DNA of 43,053 bases from Myxococcaceae bacterium (GCA_019686135.1 JADGHL010000034.1:1-43053), one strand, 5' to 3'; positions 19,605 through 28,582 are shown, counted from the stretch's first letter. Numbers and translations are program-made. Notes: a model not told the origin generated them from the sequence alone.

Positions 19605-20267
19605 ATGGAACGCACCCGCGTCTTCATCGTCGAAGATCAGCCGCCGCTTTTGAAGAACCTGGTCAAGTCGCTCTCGCTCTTTCCGGAGCTGGAGATCGTC
19701 GGTACCAGCGGCGAGGGCGAGGATGCCGTGCGGCAGATCCTCGAGTTGCGGCCGCAGCTGGTGCTGCTGGATCTGGAGCTGCCGGGGATCGACGGGATCG
19801 AGGTCACACGGCGCGTCAAGCGCGCCGCCGCGGAAGTGGAGATCCTCATCCTCACCTCGTTCGACGACGAGACGAAGGTCTACGAGGCGATCCAGGCGGG
19901 CGCGTCGGGCTACCTGGTGAAGCGGGTGGGGCCGGAGAAAATCCGCAGCGGGATCCGGGAGGTGATGGAGGGCGGAACCGTTCTGGAGCCGATCATCGCC
20001 CGCCGCTTCTGGAACTACTTTCAGTCCGTGCGGACGCAACAGGCCGAGCCGAAGCAGCCGGAGAACCCGTGGGGCCTCACGCCGCTGGAGTTCGACGTGC
20101 TCAGGTTCGTGGCCAAGGGGCTGTCGAACGCCGAGGTCGGGCGGGTGATGTCGATCGAACGGCGCACCGTCCGCACGCACCTCGGCCACATCTACCGGAA
20201 GATGGGCGTGAACTCGCACGTGGAGGCGGTGGTGCTCGCCCTGCGCGCCGGCATCGTGGAGCTGTGA
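19605..20267 (+). CDS. NarL/FixJ-family response regulator
   Basis: 220 residues: a receiver domain at 1-125 with the acidic pair E10/D11, phospho-acceptor D56 and the conserved Thr/Lys region (LILTSFDD, then Y-L-V-K), joined to a LuxR-type helix-turn-helix at about 150-215 (LTPLEFDVLRFVAKGLSN, then R-T-V-R-T-H). It should be a phosphorylation-dependent DNA-binding transcription factor. No histidine kinase is adjacent. It lies three bases after the pseudokinase gene and overlaps the following hydrolase gene, so it belongs to one transcription unit with them. The receiver looks functional; the phosphodonor is unknown. Confidence 0.92.
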   Translation: MERTRVFIVEDQPPLLKNLVKSLSLFPELEIVGTSGEGEDAVRQILELRPQLVLLDLELPGIDGIEVTRRVKRAAAEVEILILTSFDDETKVYEAIQAGASGYLVKRVGPEKIRSGIREVMEGGTVLEPIIARRFWNYFQSVRTQQAEPKQPENPWGLTPLEFDVLRFVAKGLSNAEVGRVMSIERRTVRTHLGHIYRKMGVNSHVEAVVLALRAGIVEL

Positions 20268-21337
20268 GTCCTTTGAGGATGGCGCGCATCGCGGCGGTGA
20301 TCGCCTGCGGCTGGCTGTGCGCAGGTGGAGTCGCAGCCGCAGGACCCGGGCAACGCACCCTGGAGCCAGGCGGCGTGTTCCGCCGCCGGATCGTCACGTC
20401 CGACGGCGTCCCACTGGCGCTCTACCGCTACCAGCCGGCGGGCGGCGGACACTTCGCGCCGCCGGTGCTGTTGATTGCAGATGTCGGCTTCAACCGCGAA
20501 ATGTTCGACCTGCACGGCTTCGGCCTTGCGCCCTGGCTGAGAGCGCGCGGGCGGGACGTGTTCGTCCTCGAGCCGCGCGGGCACGGCGCATCCGGCGTGC
20601 CCGAGGGCTGGCACCTGGCGGACATCGCCCGGCGCGATCTGCCCGCAGCCGTGGCGGCGATCCACGCCGCGCGCGGGGCGGCGGACGAGCGCATCGACAT
20701 CGTCGCCCACGGCTTCTCGGGGGCTCTGGCGATCGCGGCGGCCGCAGGTCCGCTGGCCGGCGACGTCGGCCGGGTGGCGCTTCTGGCCACGCCCGCCGTG
20801 CCTGAGGTGCCCAATCGCTTCGCACAGGCGGTGCTCGAGGCGGGCGGGTCGTTCTCCACGCTGCCGCTGGATCCTGCGGGCGCGGCGATCTTCGAGCTGC
20901 TCTTCGCCCGGCACGGGAGGTTCTCGCACGGGCGCCTGGGCGAATTGCGGCGCACCGCGCTCGGCGATCTGTCCGCCACCGCGGCGCACGAGCTGTTGGA
21001 CTGGATGCGCACGGGCGATCTGCCGCTGGGCGGCGGCGACACGGTGCGGGGCAGGCTGGCTGTCTGAGCAGGGACCACCTTGAGCGTGCTGCCTTTGCGT
21101 GACAACTGGGTGCACCCCGAGCACGGCGCGCCGCTGCGCGAACTGGCGACGCACGCGAAGGTGCGCCTGGTGGTGATCTCCGAGGTGGACGCGTACGAGG
21201 AGGACTACACGCACCTCTCGGTGCTGCAGGGAGACGCCGCGCCACAGGAGGTGTTCCCACTCATCGCGACCTTCCTTTCGGGCCGCCCGGACGGGGACGC
21301 ACCTGCGCTCCGCACCGCGAAGGGAGCCGCGCCGTGA
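20264..21337 (+). pseudogene. Alpha/beta hydrolase interrupted by an in-frame TGA
   Basis: Exported alpha/beta hydrolase split by a single stop codon. The first part (20264-21067, about 267 residues) has a signal-peptide-like start, a cap region and a nucleophile elbow H-G-F-S-G-A. It stops at TGA 21065-21067, before the last strands. The same frame continues at once with A-G-T-T-L-S-V-L, then RDNWVHPEHG and E-D-Y-T-H-L, the expected acid strand and catalytic His, and ends at 21337. So Asp and His lie after the stop and the short product should be inactive. The TGA may be a real mutation, a sequencing error or (unlikely) a readthrough site. A separate gene from a TTG at 21080 would be an odd 85-residue fragment. 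GTG 20264 overlaps the regulator's stop; ATG 20279 is an alternative start. Confidence 0.75.
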
Positions 21338-22490
21338 TCCGTACGCGCGCATTCGTCCCTGCGCTGATGTGCGCCATGGCATTGGGTGCAACCGGGTGTG
21401 CCTCATGGTTCGCGCATCCGCTGCCGCCGGAGGCGAGGACCTTCCGAGCGAAGACGGACGACGGCTGGGAGCTGGGGCTGGTGCAGTACCTGCCCGAGGG
21501 GACGCCGACCGGCCGGCCGGTGCTCTTGTGCCACGGCATCTCCGCCAACGGGCGGCACATGGATCTGGACGAGGCGCACTCGCTGGCGCGGTACCTCGCA
21601 GCGCACGGGCGCGAGGCGTGGACGATGTCGATCCGCGGGACCGGCGCTTCCGATCGGGCGGATCCGGCGAAGGGTCGGCGCCAAAACTTCACGTTCGATG
21701 ACGTGTGGCGGCACGACACACGGACCGCGATCGCGTTCGTGCGTGGGCACGCCGAGACGCCCCGGTTGCTCCGTCGGCTCCAGCACGACGGCGTCGCGCT
21801 CAGCGCGGAACAGCGGGCGATCGCCGACGAGGAGTTCGTGGCGATCGACTACATCGGTCACAGCATGGGCGGGATGCTGGTCTACGCGTATCTCGCCGAG
21901 GGCGGCGAGGGTCTGCACGCGGTCGTGACCCTGGGCAGCCCGACGCGGATGGACTGGGGCGGGCGGCTGGATCCGGTGGTGGTGGGCGCCTCGCGCCTTC
22001 TGATGAAGGGGACGGGGCGATCCCGATGGAGAACGCTGCGCTGTTCTCCATGCTGTGGCAGGGCTACACGCACGGCGATCCGCTGGAGATCCTCCTCTAC
22101 AACCCGGAGAACACCACGCCGGAGGCCTGGCGGCGGCTGGTGGCGATCGGCACCGGGGACATCTCGGCGGCGCTGTGGCTGCAGCTTGCGAAGATGACGG
22201 AGAGCGGCCGCTTCGAGAGCGCGGACGGGGCGATCGACTACCGCCGGGACATGGCGAAGATCCGTGTCCCGGTCATGGTGGTGGCGGGCAAGGTGGACCG
22301 AATCGCCAACCCCGCGGCCGTGAAGGACGGGTACCGCGCGCTCGGTGGCGAGAAGGTGTGGCTCCTGGCGGCGGAGGAGAACGGCTTTCAGGCCGACTAC
22401 GGGCACATGGACTTCCTCATCGGCCAGCGGGCGGCGACGGAGGTGTGGCCGAAGGTCCTCGAGTTCCTGGATGGACGGCGCGCGAAGTAG
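21334..22490 (+). pseudogene. Alpha/beta hydrolase lipoprotein with a one-base frameshift
   Basis: Second hydrolase, about 385 residues if repaired. The GTG at 21334 overlaps the preceding stop. The N-terminus has a signal peptide with GATGC as lipobox, then an oxyanion region LLCHGISANG and the nucleophile elbow GHSMGG. Near 22010-22017, in the G-rich run around GGGGACGGGG, the frame is lost: the original frame turns into Arg/Ser-rich nonsense, while the -1 frame continues with G-A-I-P-M-E-N and carries the rest of the fold, including V-A-G-K-V-D (acid) and D-Y-G-H-M-D (His), to 22490. One missing G would explain it. It may be a true lesion or a homopolymer error. Confidence 0.8.
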
Positions 22491-22532
22491 GCCTGGCGTC
22501 TGCCCCGGCGGGTGTATGGTCCGCGCCCCTGC

Positions 22533-23834
22533 ATGGCGAAGCGAACACCTCCGAGAAAGAAGATGACGGCGCGCGCGCTGATCGAGGTGGAGGAGGCCAG
22601 GCTCTCCAACGGCCTCACCATCCGGCTCGTGCCGAACCACAGCGTCCCGACGGTGAGCTACTACACGTTCTTCCGGGTGGGATCGCGCAACGAACGTCCG
22701 GGGATCACCGGGATCAGCCACCTCTTCGAGCACATGATGTTCAACGGGGCGAAGAAGTACGGCCCCAAGGAGTTCGACCGCGTGCTCGAGTCCAGCGGCG
22801 GCTACTCCAACGCGTACACCTCGTGGGACATGACCGTGTACCACGAGGAGTTCGCCGCCGAGGCGCTGGAGACGGTGATCGACCTCGAGAGCGATCGGAT
22901 GCGCTCGCTCACCATCTCCGACCGCACGCTGCACAGCGAACGCGAGGTGGTGAAGGAGGAGCGCCGCGTCCGGGTGGACAACGAGATCGTCGGGCTGATG
23001 GACGAGGAGCTAAACACGCTCATCTACAAGGCGCACCCGTACCGCTGGCCGGTGATCGGCTGGATGAAGGACATCGAGAACATCACCCGCGCGGACTGCG
23101 AGGCCTACTTCCGCACTTACTACGCGCCGAACAACGCCACGCTCTACGTCGCCGGCGACATCGATCCGAAGAAGACGCTCCGGCTGATCCGGTCGTACTA
23201 CGGGGACATCCGCCCGGGGCCGAAGCCGCTGGAGGTGATCGACGCCGAGCCCGAACAGCGCGGCGAACGGCGCGCCACCTTGCGACAGCCGGCCCAGGCG
23301 CCGTCGTTGATGGTCGGCTTCCGCGGGCCGAAGGCGACGGACGAGGACACCTTCGCGCTCGATCTGGTCCAGTACGCGCTCAGCGTGGGCGAGGGGAGCC
23401 GGCTCACCCGCGAGCTGGTCTACACGCGGGAGCTCGCGGTGTCGGTGGGGCTGGACTGGAGCTGGCGCATCGATCCCGGCGCGCTGGTGTTCCACCTGGA
23501 GCTTAAGCCGGACTCGGATCCCGCGACGGTGGAGAAGGCGCTCTACGAGGAGCTGGCCCGGGTCGCCGAGAGCGGGCTCAGCGACCGTGAGCTGGAGAAG
23601 GCGAAGAACAACCTCGGCGCGCACCTTCTGCGGGAGCTGGCGACCAACAGCGGGCGTGCCAACGCGCTCGGGACGTACGAGCTTCTGCTCGGGCACTGGC
23701 GGAAGGGCCTCGAGCTCTCCGAACGCTACGAGGCGATCACCCGCGAACAGGTCCGCGCGGCGGCCGCGAAGTATTTCGATCCGTTGCGCCGGTCGGTCGT
23801 GACGCTTCTGCCCTCGGCGGAGGGCCAGCGATGA
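22533..23834 (+). CDS. M16 zinc metallopeptidase, catalytic subunit
   Basis: Insulinase/mitochondrial-processing-peptidase family, about 433 residues. The inverted zinc motif HLFEH is at residues 63-67, and the downstream glutamate region (E-R-E-V-V-K-E-E) supplies the third ligand. The C-terminal half is the second M16 homology domain. No signal peptide is seen, so it is probably cytoplasmic. The start could be ATG 22533 (chosen) or ATG 22563, which has the AG-rich stretch GAGAAAGAAG before it. A TATGGT hexamer just upstream of 22533 could be a -10. It overlaps the next gene by ATGA (23831-23834), so the two products are made together and probably pair. Confidence 0.92.
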   Translation: MAKRTPPRKKMTARALIEVEEARLSNGLTIRLVPNHSVPTVSYYTFFRVGSRNERPGITGISHLFEHMMFNGAKKYGPKEFDRVLESSGGYSNAYTSWDMTVYHEEFAAEALETVIDLESDRMRSLTISDRTLHSEREVVKEERRVRVDNEIVGLMDEELNTLIYKAHPYRWPVIGWMKDIENITRADCEAYFRTYYAPNNATLYVAGDIDPKKTLRLIRSYYGDIRPGPKPLEVIDAEPEQRGERRATLRQPAQAPSLMVGFRGPKATDEDTFALDLVQYALSVGEGSRLTRELVYTRELAVSVGLDWSWRIDPGALVFHLELKPDSDPATVEKALYEELARVAESGLSDRELEKAKNNLGAHLLRELATNSGRANALGTYELLLGHWRKGLELSERYEAITREQVRAAAAKYFDPLRRSVVTLLPSAEGQR

Positions 23835-25183
23835 GCGCGCGCGGACGGAAGAAGGAGACGACGCTCGCGGTGCAGCTGCCGCCGTTCGAGGAGTTCGACA
23901 CCTCGGGCGGGATGCGCGTGGTCTTGGCCCGCCGGGAGCCGATTCCGCTGGTCTCGGTGCGGCTGGTTGTGCGTGCCGGGTCGGCGGTCGATCCGGCCGG
24001 AAGGCACGGGCTGGCGAACTTCACCGCCCGGCTGCTCCGGCGCGGGACCCGCTCCATGAGCGCGGACGCGATCAACGACGCGGTGGAGTTCGTGGGCGCC
24101 TCGCTCGGCGCCGGCGCCACCGAGGACTACAGCGCGGTGAGCATGACGCTCCCGGCGCGGCATCTCGACGCGATGCTGGAGGTGATGGGGCAGCTCGTGC
24201 GAGAGCCGTCGTTCCCCGAGAGCGAGGTGGAGACGGCGCGCCGGCGAGTGCTCGCGCAGCTCGCCAACGACCTCGACGATCCCGGGCTGGTGGCGGATCG
24301 GGCGCTCACCCGCGTGCTGTGGGGCGATCATCCCTACGGCCACGACGTGAACGGCAGCCATCGCGACGTCTCGCGCTTCACCCGCGACGAGGTGATCGCC
24401 TTCTACCGCGCGCACTACGGCCCGAAGATCGCGCTGCTGGTGGTGGTGGGCGCGGTGGATCCGTCGGTGGCGCGGCGCGCGGTGGAGCGCGCGTTCGGGG
24501 ATTGGCGCGGCGGCCCTTCGGCGCCGGTAGAGCTGCCCGGTCTCCACCGCGCGGCCGGCGCCGGACGGGTGCTGTTGCTCGACAAGCCGGACCAGACCCA
24601 GTCGCAGGTGCGCATCGGGAGCATGGGGCTGAGGCGCGGTGCGCCCGGGTGGATCCCGGCCACGATCATGAACACCACGCTGGGCGGCGGGTTCACGTCC
24701 CGCCTGGTGAACGAGATCCGCGTCAACCGCGGGCTCTCCTACGGGGCCGGCAGCGGCTTCGACGGGATGCTCGCCGGCGGATCGTTCAGCGTCTCCACCT
24801 TCACCAAGACCGAATCCACCGGGGAGATCATCGAGGTCGCGCTCGGGGAGATCGCCCGCATGAAGGCGAAGGGACCCACCGCGCGCGAGCTCGAGACCGC
24901 GAAGACCTACGTCGCCGGGCTGTACCCGCTGCGGCTGGAGACCAACGAGAGCGTGGCGGCGGCGATCGCCGAGACACGCGTGTACGGCCTCGGCGACGAC
25001 TGGGTGACCCGCTACCGCGAGCGTGTCCGGGCGGTGACGCTGAAGGACGCGCGGGAGGCGGCCGCGCGGCTCCTCCCCGGCAACGATCCGGCGCTCGTGG
25101 TGGTGGGCAACGCGGCGAAGGTGAAAAAACAGGTGAAGCGGTTCGGCGTCGTGGACGTCCGGTCGCTCGCGGAGCTGGAGTGA
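23831..25183 (+). CDS. M16 peptidase-like protein lacking the zinc site, partner subunit
   Basis: 450 residues with two M16 homology domains, but where the zinc motif is expected it reads HGLAN instead of HxxEH, so the catalytic Glu and second His are lost. The C-terminal domain keeps G-G-G-F-T-S-R-L followed by R-G-L-S-Y-G, the Arg/Tyr substrate-binding segment typical of the non-catalytic partner in heterodimeric M16 enzymes. With the overlapping upstream gene this fits an active/inactive heterodimer of the processing-peptidase kind. Its own stop overlaps the GTG of a pseudouridine synthase gene. Confidence 0.9.
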   Translation: MSARGRKKETTLAVQLPPFEEFDTSGGMRVVLARREPIPLVSVRLVVRAGSAVDPAGRHGLANFTARLLRRGTRSMSADAINDAVEFVGASLGAGATEDYSAVSMTLPARHLDAMLEVMGQLVREPSFPESEVETARRRVLAQLANDLDDPGLVADRALTRVLWGDHPYGHDVNGSHRDVSRFTRDEVIAFYRAHYGPKIALLVVVGAVDPSVARRAVERAFGDWRGGPSAPVELPGLHRAAGAGRVLLLDKPDQTQSQVRIGSMGLRRGAPGWIPATIMNTTLGGGFTSRLVNEIRVNRGLSYGAGSGFDGMLAGGSFSVSTFTKTESTGEIIEVALGEIARMKAKGPTARELETAKTYVAGLYPLRLETNESVAAAIAETRVYGLGDDWVTRYRERVRAVTLKDAREAAARLLPGNDPALVVVGNAAKVKKQVKRFGVVDVRSLAELE

Positions 25184-25860
25184 ACGCTCCGGTCCTCTTC
25201 CGGGGCCGCGGGTTCATCGCCGTGGACAAGCCTGCCGGCGCGCTGGTGATCCCCGGGCGCGGCGAGACCCCGGCGCCGGCGCTGAAGGCGGCGCTCGAGG
25301 CGGCCCTGGGCGAGCGCCTGTGGGTGGTGCACCGGCTGGATCGCGACACCTCCGGCGTCCTGCTGTTCGCGCTGGATGCGCCGACGCATCGTGCCCTCAA
25401 CCTCGCCTTCGAGAGTGGGCGGGTGGAGAAGTCCTATCTGGCGATCGCCCGGGGTGCGCTGACGGAGCCGCGCGACGTCGAAGTGGCGCTCGTCCCCGCG
25501 CGCCGCGGGCGGATGCGGCCGGCGCGTCCGGGCGAGGCGGGGAAGCCGGCGCGGACGCTGTTCCGGCCGGTCGAATCCTTCGGCGAGCGCGCCACGCTCC
25601 TAGAGGCGCAGCCGCTCACCGGACGGACGCATCAGATCCGCGTGCACCTCGCGGCGATCGGCCATCCGCTCCTGGTCGATCACCAATACGGGGCGAAGGC
25701 GCCGTTCACCGTGGACGGCACGCCGGTCCTCACCCGGACTCCGCTCCACGCCGCGCGGCTTCGGCTGAGGCGGATCGAAGGCGTGGATGACGCGGAGATC
25801 GTCGCGCCGCTGCCCGACGACTTCGCCCGCACGCTGGAGGCGTTGCGGCAAGGGCGCTGA
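25180..25860 (+). CDS. RluA-family RNA pseudouridine synthase
   Basis: 226 residues. The catalytic motif HRLDRDTSG contains the nucleophilic Asp, and the C-terminal G-R-T-H-Q-I-R-V-H-L motif is diagnostic for RluA/RsuA enzymes. There is no S4 domain, so this is a short single-domain member. It isomerises uridine to pseudouridine in rRNA or tRNA; the target position cannot be told from sequence alone. The GTG at 25180 overlaps the preceding stop. The convergent lipoprotein gene ends 15 bp downstream. Confidence 0.9.
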   Translation: MNAPVLFRGRGFIAVDKPAGALVIPGRGETPAPALKAALEAALGERLWVVHRLDRDTSGVLLFALDAPTHRALNLAFESGRVEKSYLAIARGALTEPRDVEVALVPARRGRMRPARPGEAGKPARTLFRPVESFGERATLLEAQPLTGRTHQIRVHLAAIGHPLLVDHQYGAKAPFTVDGTPVLTRTPLHAARLRLRRIEGVDDAEIVAPLPDDFARTLEALRQGR

Positions 25861-25874
25861 AGCGGTTGCCGCGA

Positions 25875-26525
25875 TCAGTTGGTGAGGCGGAAGGTGTTCG
25901 ACGTCCCCTCGTGGCCTTCGGCGTCCCGCGCGGTGATCGTCACGTCGCCGGGGCCGTCGAAGATCGTCACCATCTGGGTGAGCTCGCCCGCGACGAACGG
26001 ATCGGATTGTTCCGGGGCGATCCGCCCGCGGCTCGAGTCGAGCTGCACCACGCCCTTGAACTGTGCGGCCTGTCCGCCCACGGCGTGAAGGGTGATGGTG
26101 AAGGGGCGGTTGCGGCGCTGATCCGCGATTGGATCGAACGAGAAGGACTCCGGAAACGCGCCGGGCTTGACCGTGAACCCGTGGGGCAACAGCGCGCTTC
26201 GCCCGTCGCCCAATTCGAGCGCCACGTCGTACGCGCCCGGCGGGAGCGAATACGGCACCTGCCCGGTGATCGCCCCGTCCGGCAAAAGGGCGGTCGCGGC
26301 GATCGGGAACCCGCCGATTCGGACGATCACCTCCGAATCGACCGAGGTCGCCTCGGCGCCGTAGTCCACCGAGAAGGGGAAGATGGCGTCCACCTCCAGC
26401 CGGACCAGCGGCGCGCTGCCGTGTTCGGTCTCCGCCGGCGTGATGGACCGAATCTGCGGCGGTGGCAGCTCATCTCCGCAGGCGGTGGCCAGCAGGAGCA
26501 GCAGGGCAGCGCAAAGGCACCTCAT
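25875..26525 (-). CDS. Lipoprotein of unknown function
   Basis: 216 residues. The start is ATG at 26525, which overlaps the stop of the upstream gene (ATGA on the minus strand) and gives a clean signal peptide with LATAC as lipobox. The mature part is beta-rich, with an IPT/TIG-like feel in residues 30-130 and an invasin-like or Ig-like C-terminal domain (P-F-T-I-T-L, then G-D-V-T-I-T-A-R-D). No catalytic motif. It is coupled to a probable outer-membrane barrel protein, so the pair probably acts in the outer membrane. Confidence 0.75.
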   Translation of the reverse strand: MRCLCAALLLLLATACGDELPPPQIRSITPAETEHGSAPLVRLEVDAIFPFSVDYGAEATSVDSEVIVRIGGFPIAATALLPDGAITGQVPYSLPPGAYDVALELGDGRSALLPHGFTVKPGAFPESFSFDPIADQRRNRPFTITLHAVGGQAAQFKGVVQLDSSRGRIAPEQSDPFVAGELTQMVTIFDGPGDVTITARDAEGHEGTSNTFRLTN

Positions 26526-27835
26526 CGCCCGACGTATCTTGCTCCCGCAGTCAGCAACAGGCCACCCGGGTGGGCCACCAGGTGTGCGGTCCGGGCCACG
26601 GTCCACGCGCCGCGCACATCCAGCGCCAGCTCCATCGGGCCGAGCCGGTAGAGCACCTCCGGGCCCGCCGCCGCTTCCAGTCCGACGCCCCCCTCCACCC
26701 AGGGCTGTTCGAACGCGGCGGTGAAGCTGTGCCGGAACGGAAGAGCGGCGAGGCCAGCGCGGAGATCGATCGCGAAGGGAGCTTTCGCGTACAGCCGTGC
26801 CCGAGCGAAGGGACCGATCGGAAACGCGAGCACCGACGAGTGCACGCTGCCGAGGCCGTTGAGGCTGGTGCGCAGGCTCGCGCTGCGCACGCCGACGTCG
26901 AGGCCGACGGAGAGCCAGGACGGCACCGCTGCGGGCCGCACCTCCGCGCCCACCTCTGCGGCGAAGCCCGTGTTCGCTCCGCCGGCGAAGAACCCGCCCA
27001 AGAGCGCGTGCGGGACGATCGGCACCTGACTCTCCGCGGGAGGGCTGTTCACCCGCTCGCCGACGGCGAGCGAGAGCACCCGTCGTTCTAGGCCCGGGCC
27101 GTCGATCGTCACTTCAATCGGCGAACCGGCCGAGCCGGTGGGCGTGAGTGTCCACGTCGCGCGGCGGTCGTCGCGGTCGAGCTCGGAGAGCCGCGCGCCC
27201 ACGGCCCTCGCCGTGAAGGTCCTCGCGGAGACCTCCCCGGTCGAGAGCACGGCGAGCCAGCCACCGCCGCCGGGCAACGGGTCGGGGCCGACCGCGACGA
27301 CGAACGGGGTGGTCCGGGGGACGTCCAGCGGCACCGTCCGCGAGGTCTGCTGGCCCTTCGCCACGGCGATCACCTTCGCGGTGCGCACGCCGGGCGGCAC
27401 CTCGATCGGCACGCGCACCCGGCCTTTCGCGTTCGCCTTCACCGGGCCGAAGGTCGATTCGCCCACCTGGACCCGGACGTCGGCGCCGGGCTCGGTGTCC
27501 ATGTCCAGCGTGGTCCGGCCCCACAACGGCAGGGTGAACACCGTCACGTCCGGCGTGGCGGCGTCGGACTCCCAGAAGGCCAACAGGGCGGTGGCGGGAA
27601 AGCGCAGCGGAGGCGGTGTCCACCTGAAGGTGTGCTGGTCCCCGCGCCTGGCCGCCTCGGCGATCGATCCGGAGCTGACCGAGGCGCTGAGCGTGCCGCC
27701 GGCGATCACCCGGAGGACGACGGCGTCGGTCTCGCCGAGCACCACGCGCGACGTGTCCGCAACGACCCTGGGCGCCGCCACGGCGGTCTGCGGGACGGCG
27801 CACAGGAGCAGGGCGGCGGCGGGAACAGAACGCAT
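26522..27835 (-). CDS. Exported protein with Ig-like N-terminus and probable outer-membrane barrel
   Basis: 437 residues with a Sec signal peptide ending AVAA. Residues about 25-250 are beta-rich Ig-like domains. Residues about 270-437 alternate polar and aromatic/hydrophobic residues in short strands rich in Gly, Leu and Arg, and the protein ends ARYVGR, consistent with (not proof of) an outer-membrane beta-barrel. I do not recognise a named family. It is the first gene of a two-gene minus-strand unit with the lipoprotein that overlaps its stop. Confidence 0.7.
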   Translation of the reverse strand: MRSVPAAALLLCAVPQTAVAAPRVVADTSRVVLGETDAVVLRVIAGGTLSASVSSGSIAEAARRGDQHTFRWTPPPLRFPATALLAFWESDAATPDVTVFTLPLWGRTTLDMDTEPGADVRVQVGESTFGPVKANAKGRVRVPIEVPPGVRTAKVIAVAKGQQTSRTVPLDVPRTTPFVVAVGPDPLPGGGGWLAVLSTGEVSARTFTARAVGARLSELDRDDRRATWTLTPTGSAGSPIEVTIDGPGLERRVLSLAVGERVNSPPAESQVPIVPHALLGGFFAGGANTGFAAEVGAEVRPAAVPSWLSVGLDVGVRSASLRTSLNGLGSVHSSVLAFPIGPFARARLYAKAPFAIDLRAGLAALPFRHSFTAAFEQPWVEGGVGLEAAAGPEVLYRLGPMELALDVRGAWTVARTAHLVAHPGGLLLTAGARYVGR

Positions 27836-27931
27836 ACCGATGCCCGCGTGATATCGCGGCCGGGGGACGGTGCAACGCGACAGGCGGAGCCTTCAGGTCC
27901 GGGGGCGACCTCGACGGCTCAGCGGGCGTGC

Positions 27932-28477
27932 TCAGATCGACGGGTTCTCCTCGCCGAGCCCGGGCGTTGCGTCCGCGGCTTCGTCCAGCGGCCGGTCCGC
28001 GGGCTCGGTCGCCGGAGCCTTCGGTGCCCCGAAGGCGGGCTTCGCCCCAGGCGCGCCGCCGCGGCCGTGGACGAGGACCTTCTCGTCCATCTTGAAGAGC
28101 ACCGTGACCTTGTCCGGCCGCGCGTCGAGCACGATGCCGTAGCCGAAGGTCGGGTGGTCGATCAGATCGTCCTTCGCGAAGGTCTCCTTGACGCTGTAGC
28201 GCTTCGCGGTGGAGGCGTCCCTCTGCGCCATCAGCTGGTCGAAGGTGACGGTGACCTTCGAAGCGCGGGGCTCGGCCGGGCTCCGGCCGGCCGAGGCGCG
28301 GGGCGCCTTCGGTGCCGGAGCGGCAGTGCCCCGGAAGGCGTGCTGGCTGCCGCAGGTGTTGCACTGCACGCGCGCCACCTTGTCACCGACCATCGCGATA
28401 ATCGTGTGCGCGAGCTCCATCTTGTCCTTGCCGCAGTACGCGTCGATCTCGCCGCCGACCCTGTATTTCGTCGCCAT
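27932..28477 (-). CDS. Zinc-ribbon / Tudor-like small protein
   Basis: 181 residues, starting at ATG 28477 with AGGA close upstream. The N-terminal domain has C15, H24, C39 and C42 in an arrangement able to bind zinc (QCNTCGSQH). After an Ala/Pro linker comes a short SH3/Tudor-like domain at about 115-155 (D-L-I-D-H-P-T-F-G-Y-G-I-V, then K-V-T-V-L-F), similar to the small C-terminal domain of UvrD/PcrA-type helicases. The tail is acidic and disordered. Probably cytoplasmic and nucleic-acid or polymerase associated, by analogy only. Divergent from alr. Confidence 0.7.
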   Translation of the reverse strand: MATKYRVGGEIDAYCGKDKMELAHTIIAMVGDKVARVQCNTCGSQHAFRGTAAPAPKAPRASAGRSPAEPRASKVTVTFDQLMAQRDASTAKRYSVKETFAKDDLIDHPTFGYGIVLDARPDKVTVLFKMDEKVLVHGRGGAPGAKPAFGAPKAPATEPADRPLDEAADATPGLGEENPSI

Positions 28478-28582
28478 CTTCCTGATTTCTCCGCGTCGCG
28501 CGGGCGGCACTGACAGGTGGCCCGGCGCGTGAATGAAAGGGCGCGCACACTACGTCCCGCGCCCCTCACGAGGAAGCACATC

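Noticed and set aside
21065-21067. TGA as selenocysteine or programmed readthrough codon in the hydrolase
   Set aside because: No Cys is expected at this place in the fold, no SECIS-like hairpin was recognised directly after it, and no selenocysteine genes are nearby; mutation or error is simpler.
22005-22020. Programmed -1 frameshift in the lipoprotein hydrolase
   Set aside because: No classical slippery heptamer and no obvious stimulatory structure; one missing G in a G-rich run is the simpler explanation.
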